Assembly: GCA_007131895.1 (NCBI GenBank) | Contig: SLPR01000071.1 | Span: forward strand, 1-7,835 | Direction: 5' to 3' | DNA length: 7,835 bases | From: Bacteroidales bacterium | Lineage (GTDB): Bacteria > Bacteroidota > Bacteroidia > Bacteroidales > UBA7960 | Shown: in pieces, positions 1 to 6,613 of the stretch | Position numbering within the stretch: position 1 is the stretch's first letter | Layout: each line of letters starts with the position of its first letter | Translations under genes and position numbers: made by a program | The notes under the pieces: generated by a model | What the model saw: the letters and a program-made list of their open reading frames with translations, nothing else | What the model was told of the DNA's origin: nothing | Databases searched by the model: none

Positions 1-1878
1 AACGATGAGACCTCCATTGCAAGGGCATTCGAAGTATGCAGCAAACACGATGTAAACGTTTTGGTGCAGGAACAAATACCCGGAGAAACTTTCCGACTGC
101 TGGTGATTGATCACAAATTTGTTGCTGCCACAAGACTTTCCAGTCCGGAAATAATAGGTAACGGGCAGGACACTATAGCCATTTTGATTGATAAATTGAA
201 TGAAAAACAGCAAAGAAAGCCCGGTGATAAAGGGAGTCTTTCCTTAATTGCCCCCGATGAGCAATTGTTGGAGACACTCTCTTTTTATGGCTTTCAGCTG
301 CAAACCATTCCAGATGATGGTTTGCGCATTGTGCTTAATCATCATACCAGTCCGGCTGTTGGAGCAAGCACCACGGATGTTACAGGAATGGTTCATCCCA
401 TAAACCGGTTCATTGCTGAAAGGGCCTCACGCATTATCGGGCTCGATGTAGCAGGGGTTAACATGATATGTCCCGACATCAGCAAACCTGTAACACAGGA
501 ACAGGGGGCCATCATTAATGTGCTTGCAGCCCCTGACTTCAGAATGCATCTTAATCCCTGGGAAGGGAAAAGCAGAAAAGTTGAAGAAGCATTTTTGGAC
601 ATGATTTTCGCCCCGGATGCCCCATTTCGAATCCCTGTATTCTCCATCACAGGTTCAGCAGGGAAATCGGTATGTGCTTTGCTTATCAATTATGTTTTGG
701 AAAAGGAAGGCTTCAAGACAGGTTTTGCCCTGTCAGACGGTTTTTATTCGCAAGGAAGAATGATTGCGAAGGGCGATATGACAGGTTATCATGCAGCTCA
801 GCTTGTCCTCAAAGATCCGGGCATTGATTGTGCCATTTTAGAAACCTCAGTAGAAGGCATTTTAAGGGATGGACTCGGGTATGAATATGCAGACTTTGCA
901 GTGGTGCTCAATGCTCACGAAAGCTATATCCCGGGCTCCGACCTGAAGGATATCGATGATATTGCCTATGCACAAAATGTGGTGGCTGAAGAGGTTTACA
1001 GAGAAGGTTTCACCATTGTAAACGCTGACGATTCTCTTGTAATGGAAATGAGCAAAAGAGTTGATAATCCAATAGCATTGTTTACCAAAAACCCACAGCA
1101 AGAAGCATTCAAAAGCCACATCTCCGGCGGGGCTATGGGCATTGGAATAGAAAACGATAACATTTACCTGTGGAGCAGCCGCGGAAAAACATGTATAGCC
1201 CCCCTGGCTTCCCTCCCACTGCTTGCCGACGATACCCATAAAGTCTTTACCGATAGCCTGCTGGCCGCCATACTTTCTCTGGCAGCCTTTAATATTAACC
1301 CCAAAAGCATCGGAAAACATCTCAAATCCTTTAAGCCTTCAGTGCATACCCTGCACGGGAGGCTTACACGCCTGAACCTGAACTCCAACAGCATTATTAT
1401 TGACAAACCCTCAGGTTATCTGGCTTTGGAGAATATCCGAAAAATGATTCATGCAAAAGAAGTGGAACCGGTTTTTTATATCGATAGCAGCGGAAATATC
1501 CCTGTTGATTTTCATGAACAATTCACTGCAGTATTTGGCCAGATGCATTGCGACATCCTTGTTTTTAATTCTTCGCTTCACTTCTTCAAAGGAAAAGAAA
1601 AACTTTTCGAGAAGCAAGCTGATGATATTATTGTTTCGCTGAAGGAATACTACCTGGAAGAAACTGCTCCACCCGATCATTCAGGAGGATACAACATTCT
1701 AAAAGCCCTTGAACATCATGCTTCAGGCTCAAATCATCTTCGAATAAGAGAAGCAAATGATATTGCTGCATTTTTGCAGGAGATCCAGGATGAAAACCCG
1801 GAAAAAATTCACGTGATTTTCAGCTGGAATTTTCCTGATTTACAGGGATTGCTGACCCCCCTGGTGAGTTTTGAATAA
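1..1878 (+). CDS. Cyanophycin synthetase-like protein (ATP-grasp + Mur ligase), N-terminus outside window
   Basis: The frame is open from base 1, so this is the C-terminal 625 residues of a longer protein; the internal GTG at 64 is not a start. CphA proteins are usually about 870-900 residues, so roughly 275 are missing upstream. CphA polymerises Asp and Arg into the storage polymer cyanophycin in the cytoplasm. Numbering from the window edge, residues 1-205 match the end of the CphA ATP-grasp domain (IPGETFRLLV at 26-35, STTDVT, CPDISKP at 157-163, AAPDFRMH at 176-183). Residues 210-625 match the Mur-ligase domain: P-loop GSAGKS at 218-223, SDG at 245-247, GDMTG, ETSVEGILRDG at 281-291, NADD at 341-344. 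Several catalytic residues differ from canonical CphA: N154, N173 and L175 stand where the ATP-grasp metal ligands D, E and N are expected, and DYAHNPAGY has become DKPSGY at 468-473. The homology is clear, but normal synthetase activity is doubtful, so no gene symbol is given. No terminator is visible after the stop. Confidence 0.88.
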   Translation, partial: NDETSIARAFEVCSKHDVNVLVQEQIPGETFRLLVIDHKFVAATRLSSPEIIGNGQDTIAILIDKLNEKQQRKPGDKGSLSLIAPDEQLLETLSFYGFQLQTIPDDGLRIVLNHHTSPAVGASTTDVTGMVHPINRFIAERASRIIGLDVAGVNMICPDISKPVTQEQGAIINVLAAPDFRMHLNPWEGKSRKVEEAFLDMIFAPDAPFRIPVFSITGSAGKSVCALLINYVLEKEGFKTGFALSDGFYSQGRMIAKGDMTGYHAAQLVLKDPGIDCAILETSVEGILRDGLGYEYADFAVVLNAHESYIPGSDLKDIDDIAYAQNVVAEEVYREGFTIVNADDSLVMEMSKRVDNPIALFTKNPQQEAFKSHISGGAMGIGIENDNIYLWSSRGKTCIAPLASLPLLADDTHKVFTDSLLAAILSLAAFNINPKSIGKHLKSFKPSVHTLHGRLTRLNLNSNSIIIDKPSGYLALENIRKMIHAKEVEPVFYIDSSGNIPVDFHEQFTAVFGQMHCDILVFNSSLHFFKGKEKLFEKQADDIIVSLKEYYLEETAPPDHSGGYNILKALEHHASGSNHLRIREANDIAAFLQEIQDENPEKIHVIFSWNFPDLQGLLTPLVSFE

Positions 1879-2217
1879 AAAAAAATGGGTGGTTGCTATT
1901 GGTTATTGGGTGCGTATGTAAATTTGCCCCTCAATTTCAGAAAAATTTCATTTTCTATCTCTGGTGTCATGTCAACACTATTTTAGCCGGCCCAGGTCTT
2001 GATCTTTTCTCTCATCTCAGCAATTGAACCGAGACAACAGCATTGACACAACACCAGCCGAATTAACTTTTTTGGGGATAAGGAATAGTATAAAAGTGGA
2101 TTGATTTGTATAATTTTGTCATAATCGTTTATTTTTGTGCATGCTGACAGGCATGGAAAATGCAAACGTCACCAATTCCGATTAAAACCTAACCGACATT
2201 TTAATATTAGAGCAATT
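1879..2217. other. Intergenic region with one recognisable promoter
   Basis: This 339-base gap separates the CphA-like gene from the lipoprotein gene. It is AT-rich with homopolymer runs, such as the A-run just after the CphA stop and a T-run near 2068-2073. No convincing coding frame, tRNA, repeat array or intrinsic terminator was found. A short antisense open frame at 1983-2165 has a low-complexity, Cys-rich translation resembling no protein I know, and it covers the promoter. The only supported element is the promoter at 2105-2137. Confidence 0.6.
2105..2137 (+). promoter_or_regulatory. Bacteroidetes-type sigma-ABfr promoter for the DUF4831 lipoprotein gene
   Basis: TTTG at 2105-2108 and TATTTTTG at 2130-2137 are separated by 21 bases. 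This fits the -33 TTTG and -7 TAnnTTTG consensus of the primary sigma factor in Bacteroidetes, with its usual spacing of about 19-21. Transcription would begin a few bases after 2137, giving a leader of about 70-75 nt before the ATG at 2218. A second -7-like octamer, TAATTTTG at 2111-2118, has no correctly spaced TTTG. The match is exact, but such short motifs are common in AT-rich DNA. Confidence 0.6.
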
Positions 2218-3396
2218 ATGGCCAGATTTCAGGTAGTTAGCATTTTACTTTTCACTGTATTGCTGTTTTCGCAATGCAGCTCTCACCAGCCCATCACTGT
2301 TAAACACGTTACCCATTTAGAGGCTGGTCATTCGCAGCAAGGGTTTTATTATGCTTTGCCCCAAACTGTGGTGAGTGTTGATATTACTCTGTTAAAAACA
2401 GAGGCAATACCGGGGCCCTTTGCAAGGTATGCGGGTACGTTTCTTGGCCTTGATGAGGTTATTATGAGACCCTCGGTGCACTATTCTGTTTATGATGTTT
2501 CAGTAAAAACACATGCTGAGCCCGATCCGGGAGAGTTTTACTTTATTGAAACAGACCCCAAAAAGAACCGAAAAAATCCTTTTGGCATATCACTCACTGA
2601 AACAGGGTTGATTGCCGGCATCAATATGTCCTCCGAAACGGAAGTTTACAAACAATCGCGTAAGGGAGAAATCAGGCGAGGCTATTTGGGCAGTGAAGCC
2701 ACCTTCAACCATTTTATTGAAACCAATTTGCAGGAAAAGATTGACACCATTATTGAACGTGTTCGCATGGATACGGTAACAGTTGAAAGAAAAACCCTGA
2801 GGCGCACTTGGGTTGAAAAATCCTCTGAGGTAAGAGCCAGAGAAGTGGCAGATTATATTCTCAGCATTCGCAAAAAAAGATTTGACCTGGTAAGTGGGTT
2901 TGCTGAAATCACTTATTCAAAAGATGCACTAAAATACATGAATGAGGAGCTGTTACAACTGGAAAATGATTACCTGGAGCTATTCACCGGAATTACAGTG
3001 CAAAGCACCACCCGCCACAGATTCTATCACACACCCAAAAAGAATGAAGCAGGTAACCCGCAATTGCTCTTTCATTTCGATGAAGACAAAGGAATAATCA
3101 ATGCCCCCACTGCCACTTCACGAAAAATTGAACTCACCGTATCAAGAGACTATGCAACGCGGCAAATGGGCGTATTTACCATGAACCCAACAGGCAAGCG
3201 ATCCGTTGATCGGGGCATTTTTTACAGAATTCCTGAACACGGGATTATCACTGTTTCAAGTGACAATACTTCTATTGCTGATGCCAGGTTGCTTATCAAT
3301 CAATTTGGTATTATAACCAGTTTACCTGCTGAGGATTTAAAAATTGATTTTAATCCATTAACTGGTGCAATCAAATCCGTTGAGAGAAAAGAATAA
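2218..3396 (+). CDS. DUF4831 family lipoprotein
   Basis: A 392-residue protein of unknown function. The frame is open back to a GTG at 2137, but the ATG at 2218 is chosen: it puts a signal peptide at the very N-terminus, and the GTG overlaps the predicted promoter. Residues 1-19 are a short basic start and a hydrophobic stretch (VVSILLFTVLLF) ending in FSQC, giving a lipidated Cys20; Gln before the Cys is an unusual lipobox residue. The mature protein matches the Bacteroidetes family DUF4831: YYALPQTVV at 44-52, then PGPFARYAGTFLGL and EPDPGEFYF, a charged helical section of the type AREVADYILSIRKKRFDL followed by ELLQLENDYLELFTG, and a C-terminal FYRIPEHG with an INQFGIITSLP segment. Its length fits the family. 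It is probably anchored to a membrane facing the periplasm or the surface. The SDR gene follows after 59 bases and may share the transcript. The family call is from remembered sequence patterns. Confidence 0.85.
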   Translation: MARFQVVSILLFTVLLFSQCSSHQPITVKHVTHLEAGHSQQGFYYALPQTVVSVDITLLKTEAIPGPFARYAGTFLGLDEVIMRPSVHYSVYDVSVKTHAEPDPGEFYFIETDPKKNRKNPFGISLTETGLIAGINMSSETEVYKQSRKGEIRRGYLGSEATFNHFIETNLQEKIDTIIERVRMDTVTVERKTLRRTWVEKSSEVRAREVADYILSIRKKRFDLVSGFAEITYSKDALKYMNEELLQLENDYLELFTGITVQSTTRHRFYHTPKKNEAGNPQLLFHFDEDKGIINAPTATSRKIELTVSRDYATRQMGVFTMNPTGKRSVDRGIFYRIPEHGIITVSSDNTSIADARLLINQFGIITSLPAEDLKIDFNPLTGAIKSVERKE

Positions 3397-3455
3397 TACC
3401 CAGACGCACCATGTAGAAATGCATTTAACCAATAAGTTAACTAAACTATTTTCTG

Positions 3456-4214
3456 ATGAAACACATTATCATAACAGGTCACAGTAAAGGACTTGGAGCA
3501 GGAATTGCCCTTGAAATGATTGACGAAAATCATCATATTCATGGTATTGCAAGAACAGACAATACTGATTTACAAAAACTGGCAGCCGCCAAAGGTTGTG
3601 GTTTCAATTTTTACCAGTGCGACCTGGGGCATACAGACCAGATATCGGCCACCATGCAGCTTGTATTTGCCAATATTACCCAATCAGATACAATTGAAGG
3701 AATATACCTTATCAACAATGCAGGAATGATTCATCCTATCGGCCCTGTCCCAACGCTCGAAAATGCAGATATAGATTTGCATCTTAGGGTAAACCTGCTG
3801 GCCCCCATGCTTATAATAAAAGATTTCATCACGCATTCGTCTTCCATAAAAGCCACCAAAAGGGTGATAAATATTTCTTCGGGCGCAGCAACCAGTCCTT
3901 ATCATGGCTGGAGCAGTTATTGCACCGGCAAGGCAGGGCTCGACATGTTTACCCGATGCTGTGCCACAGAGCAGGAAGGAGAAAATCACCCGATAGCGTT
4001 TATGGCTGTGGCTCCTGGAATTATTGACACAGATATGCAAACCACCATAAGAGGAACTACCGACGAACAGTTCATCCACCGGAAGAAGTTTATTGAACTC
4101 AAGGAAACCGGCCAACTGGTATCTCCTGCCATGGCAGGCAAAAAGCTCAAGGAGTTGTTGTTTTCCTCCGATTTCAAAAATGGTGAAATTACTGACATAA
4201 GACATTTATATTAA
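3456..4214 (+). CDS. SDR family NAD(P)-dependent oxidoreductase (benzil reductase/sepiapterin reductase-like)
   Basis: A 252-residue classical short-chain dehydrogenase/reductase, the usual length for the family. It has a Rossmann cofactor motif TGHSKGLG at 7-14, NNAG at 87-90, and a full catalytic set: N113, S142 (in ISSGAA), Y155 and K159 (YCTGK). A VAPGIIDTDMQ segment near residues 185-195 is the usual PG motif after the active site. The TGHSKGLG form and overall layout resemble YueD-type proteins annotated as (S)-benzoin-forming benzil reductase, and sepiapterin reductases. The true substrate cannot be read from sequence; a small carbonyl compound is a reasonable guess. There is no signal peptide or membrane segment, so it should be cytoplasmic. 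No Shine-Dalgarno and no clear promoter is visible in the 59 bases upstream, consistent with read-through from the lipoprotein gene. The ATG at 3456 starts directly at the first strand of the fold. Confidence 0.92.
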   Translation: MKHIIITGHSKGLGAGIALEMIDENHHIHGIARTDNTDLQKLAAAKGCGFNFYQCDLGHTDQISATMQLVFANITQSDTIEGIYLINNAGMIHPIGPVPTLENADIDLHLRVNLLAPMLIIKDFITHSSSIKATKRVINISSGAATSPYHGWSSYCTGKAGLDMFTRCCATEQEGENHPIAFMAVAPGIIDTDMQTTIRGTTDEQFIHRKKFIELKETGQLVSPAMAGKKLKELLFSSDFKNGEITDIRHLY

Positions 4215-4225
4215 TTCTTATTTCA

Positions 4226-4238
4226 GTTGATAATCAAC
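4226..4238. repeat. Short perfect palindrome between SDR and GNAT-nitrilase genes
   Basis: GTTGATAATCAAC is a perfect inverted repeat with 6-base arms around a single central A. It lies 12 bases after the SDR stop and 82 before the next start. It could be an operator half-site pair for a dimeric regulator or simply chance. It has no loop for a terminator hairpin and no T-tract follows. No other copy was noticed in the window. Confidence 0.25.
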
Positions 4239-4320
4239 CCTCTTGTATTAAATAGCAGAAGTATAACCATTGTTTGTGATAGTGTAAACTCATATATCAC
4301 CTGAATGAAAGTTTGCCCAT

Positions 4321-5889
4321 ATGGATAAGATAAATTTACAGGAATTTGAAAGTAAGGTAAAGGTTAGAAATCTTACCATAGACGATTTCGATGCATTGGT
4401 AAGGATGCAAAAAATCAGTTTTCCTTCCATGCAACCCTGGTCAAGAGAAAACATTGAAAATCAACTGCGTATTTTCCCCGAAGGGCAAATCATCATTGAA
4501 ATTGACGATATGGTAGTAGCTTCATCTTCAAGTTTCATTATTGATTCGGAGGATTTGGATTACGAAATGACCTGGGATGAAATATGCGATTATGGAAACA
4601 TTGGCACCCACGATCCTGAAGGCGACACATTGTACGGGATGGAAATAATGGTACATCCCCAATACCGGGGTATGAAGCTTGCTACAAGGATGTATGAAGC
4701 GCGCAAAGAGCTTGCCCGTGAACACAACCTGCAAAGAATAGTAATCGGCGGACGATTGCCAGGTTATAAAAACTATCGCAATACGCTCAACATCAATCAG
4801 TATGTTGACAAGGTTACCAGCAAGGCAATATTTGATCCGGTGCTCACGCCACAACTATCCAATGGTTTTTCGCTTAAAAAAGTAATTAAAGAATACATTG
4901 ATGAGGATAAAGAGTCGGGTGGATTTGCTACTTATCTTGAATGGACCAATTTTGATTTTCAACAGCAAAAAAATCAAAAGCTTTTCACGGCTCTTCCTGT
5001 CCGTATTTGTTTGGTGCAGTACCAGATGAGAACCATCAGAAGTTTTGATGATTTTGCCATTCAATGCGAATATTTTGTAGATGTGGCATCAGGATACAAA
5101 AGCGATTTTATTATGTTTCCTGAAATTTTCACCTTACAACTCCTGACCATTTTCCCCAAGGAAAACCCCGGCACGGCCGCACGTAAAATCGGCGAATTTA
5201 CAGAGCAGTACCTTGAACTCTTCAGCGAACTGGCCATAAAATACAATATCAACATCATTGCCGGCTCCCACTTTACTCCCGAAGGAGACAAGCTCTATAA
5301 CATAGCCTACCTGTTTAAGCGCAGTGGAGAGATTGGCAAGCAATACAAGCTGCATATCAGCCCAAACGAGAAAAAATGGTGGGGAGTGGAACCAGGGAGA
5401 AAGATCGAAGTATTCGACACCGACAAAGGCAAGATTGCCATCCAGGTTTGTTATGATATTGAGTTCCCTGAAGTTTCGCGCATTGCTGTTGAGCGTGGGG
5501 CACGCATTATTTTTGTTCCTTTTTGTACCGATGACCGCCAGAGCTATTTGCGGGTAAAGTATTGTGCGCAGGCAAGATGCGTCGAAAACCAAATCTTCGT
5601 AGCCATTGCCGGAACAGTTGGCAACCTGCCGCATGTGGATAATATGGATATTCAGTATGCCCAATCAGGGATCTTCACTCCTTCTGATTTTTCTTTTGCC
5701 CGCGATGCCATAGCTGCTGAATCGACCCCCAACGTGGAAACCGTAATAGTTAACGACATAGACCTGGAGCTTTTGAAACGTCACCGTAACCGGGGCACAG
5801 TTACCAACTGGAATGACCGCCGAAATGACCTCTACCGAATCCAGGCATTCGATTTGGATAACGAAGAGGGGGAAATAAGTGAACTGTGA
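4321..5889 (+). CDS. Bifunctional GNAT N-acetyltransferase / carbon-nitrogen hydrolase (nitrilase superfamily)
   Basis: A 522-residue two-domain cytoplasmic protein. Residues about 13-220 form a GNAT acetyltransferase fold: VRNLTIDDFDALVRMQ at the start and the acetyl-CoA motif region YGMEIMVHPQYRGMKLA at 105-121. Residues about 227-500 form a nitrilase domain with the complete catalytic triad: E268 in MFPEIF, K343 in QYKLHIS and C377 in QVCYDIEFPE. This order matches the RimI-like nitrilase class (class 12; the N-terminal RimI domain is a known family trait), frequent in Bacteroidetes. Substrates of neither half are established; the nitrilase half presumably cleaves an amide. In the GNAT motif, the last Gly/Ala of the classical Q/RxxGxG/A is Lys119, so acetyl-CoA binding may be altered, or this may be normal for the class. 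The start at 4321 is supported by the GNAT fold beginning soon after; an ATG at 4305 is out of frame. No Shine-Dalgarno or good promoter is visible upstream. Confidence 0.92.
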   Translation: MDKINLQEFESKVKVRNLTIDDFDALVRMQKISFPSMQPWSRENIENQLRIFPEGQIIIEIDDMVVASSSSFIIDSEDLDYEMTWDEICDYGNIGTHDPEGDTLYGMEIMVHPQYRGMKLATRMYEARKELAREHNLQRIVIGGRLPGYKNYRNTLNINQYVDKVTSKAIFDPVLTPQLSNGFSLKKVIKEYIDEDKESGGFATYLEWTNFDFQQQKNQKLFTALPVRICLVQYQMRTIRSFDDFAIQCEYFVDVASGYKSDFIMFPEIFTLQLLTIFPKENPGTAARKIGEFTEQYLELFSELAIKYNINIIAGSHFTPEGDKLYNIAYLFKRSGEIGKQYKLHISPNEKKWWGVEPGRKIEVFDTDKGKIAIQVCYDIEFPEVSRIAVERGARIIFVPFCTDDRQSYLRVKYCAQARCVENQIFVAIAGTVGNLPHVDNMDIQYAQSGIFTPSDFSFARDAIAAESTPNVETVIVNDIDLELLKRHRNRGTVTNWNDRRNDLYRIQAFDLDNEEGEISEL

Positions 5890-6003
5890 GCAATCAGTTA
5901 ATAATGGAGGAAACAGGCATTTAGTTTTATTGCTTAATTTCTTTATTAAAAGTTTTCAATCCGTTCAACCTTTTCACCATGCACTTTGTTATTAGAGAGC
6001 AAA

Positions 6004-6081
6004 AGAATTATTCCTACATGCATGTGTTTGGAAAACCCCCAAACAAGCTCCTGTTATTTGCAGAAATAATTCTCCAAACAA
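6004..6081 (+). repeat. Nested inverted repeats in the gap before the DoxX gene
   Basis: Within the 225-base gap at 5890-6114, AGAATTATT (6004-6012) is perfectly complementary to AATAATTCT (6065-6073). Inside it, TGTTTGG (6025-6031) pairs with CCAAACA (6039-6045) across a 7-base loop. CCAAACAA occurs again at 6074-6081, so TGTTTGG could pair with either copy. No T-tract follows, so this is not an intrinsic terminator. It could be an RNA structure in the leader of the DoxX gene, or coincidence in AT-rich DNA. The rest of this gap holds nothing I can identify. Confidence 0.3.
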
Positions 6082-6114
6082 ATGTTCTCACAATAATAGT
6101 TTAAAATAGCAAGT

Positions 6115-6594
6115 ATGACTTTTCTCGAAAAATTTGAAAAAATTGAAAGTAACGTTCTCGATTGGATGGCCCTGCATGGCATCGTTCTTCTTCGCATAAG
6201 TATTGGAATCATATTCTTCTGGTTTGGTTTCCAGAAATTTTTTCCCGGCATCAGTTCTGCTGAGGATATTGCCACCAGAACCATCGATGTAATGTCTTTC
6301 GGGATTGTAAAGGCACCCTATTCTATGCCTATTCTTGCTACCTGGGAAACACTGATAGGGATTGGGTTCATTACAGGTAAATATCTGCGTCCAACGGTTT
6401 TATTGTTGTATATGCAGATGATAGGTACACTTTTCCCTTTGTTTGTTTTTCCGGGAGAAACCTTTTACCTGGCTCCCTTTGTTCCCACTATTGAGGGACA
6501 GTACATTATCAAGAACATTATTATTATCACCGCAGCCATGGTTATACTTTCTCATAACCAGGGAAAAATCATCAGCAGGAGCAAAACCTCATGA
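6115..6594 (+). CDS. DoxX family membrane protein
   Basis: A 159-residue inner-membrane protein with four predicted helices, at roughly residues 21-39 (IVLLRISIGIIFFWFGFQKF), 68-88 (YSMPILATWETLIGIGF), 93-112 (PTVLLLYMQMIGTLFPLFVF) and 133-149 (IKNIIIITAAMVILS). The LLRISIGIIFFWFG opening followed by KFFPG, the WE...IG..TGKYLRP turn, and the EGQYIIKN segment before the last helix are typical of DoxX-like and related YkgB/DUF417-like small membrane proteins of Bacteroidetes. The biochemical role of such proteins is poorly defined; DoxX was named for a thiosulfate:quinone oxidoreductase subunit in archaea, and that role should not be assumed here. It has no SD-like sequence. It ends only 19 bases from the end of the convergent gene, with no T-rich terminator between. 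Its own promoter is not evident; the upstream gap contains inverted repeats. Confidence 0.82.
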   Translation: MTFLEKFEKIESNVLDWMALHGIVLLRISIGIIFFWFGFQKFFPGISSAEDIATRTIDVMSFGIVKAPYSMPILATWETLIGIGFITGKYLRPTVLLLYMQMIGTLFPLFVFPGETFYLAPFVPTIEGQYIIKNIIIITAAMVILSHNQGKIISRSKTS

Positions 6595-6613
6595 AAGAGG
6601 CAAGATTCTTTGA

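Noticed and set aside
862..1406. Antisense open frames of 80-152 residues inside the CphA-like gene
   Set aside because: They lie opposite a gene with clear homology and their translations show no domain-like pattern; they are shadows of its codon use.
1919..1926. TAAATTTG, a -7-like octamer just after the CphA-like gene
   Set aside because: No TTTG lies 19-21 bases upstream (only a GTTG with a 23-base gap), and it would give a leader of about 285 bases.
1939..1956. Possible hairpin AGAAAA / TTTTCT after the CphA-like gene as terminator
   Set aside because: Stem is only six mostly A-T pairs with no GC core and no T-tract after it.
2139..2164. Short complementary pieces (CATGC/GCATG and TGCAT/ATGCA) in the lipoprotein leader
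   Set aside because: Five-base arms that exclude one another; expected by chance and not near enough to the start to support a regulatory claim.
1983..2165. 60-residue antisense open frame in the intergenic gap
   Set aside because: Overlaps the predicted promoter, has no recognisable protein features, and is the length expected by chance.
3684..4205. 173-residue antisense open frame over the SDR gene
   Set aside because: The sense strand encodes a complete SDR with all catalytic residues; the antisense translation is unlike any protein family I know.
4273..4315. TTTG plus AAAGTTTG as a promoter for the GNAT-nitrilase gene
   Set aside because: The octamer lacks the TA, the spacing is 31 bases, and the transcript would start at or within the start codon.
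6587..6600. CCTC-ATGAAA-GAGG hairpin at the convergent gene ends as a terminator
   Set aside because: Only four base pairs, overlaps the DoxX stop codon, and has no T-tract on either strand.
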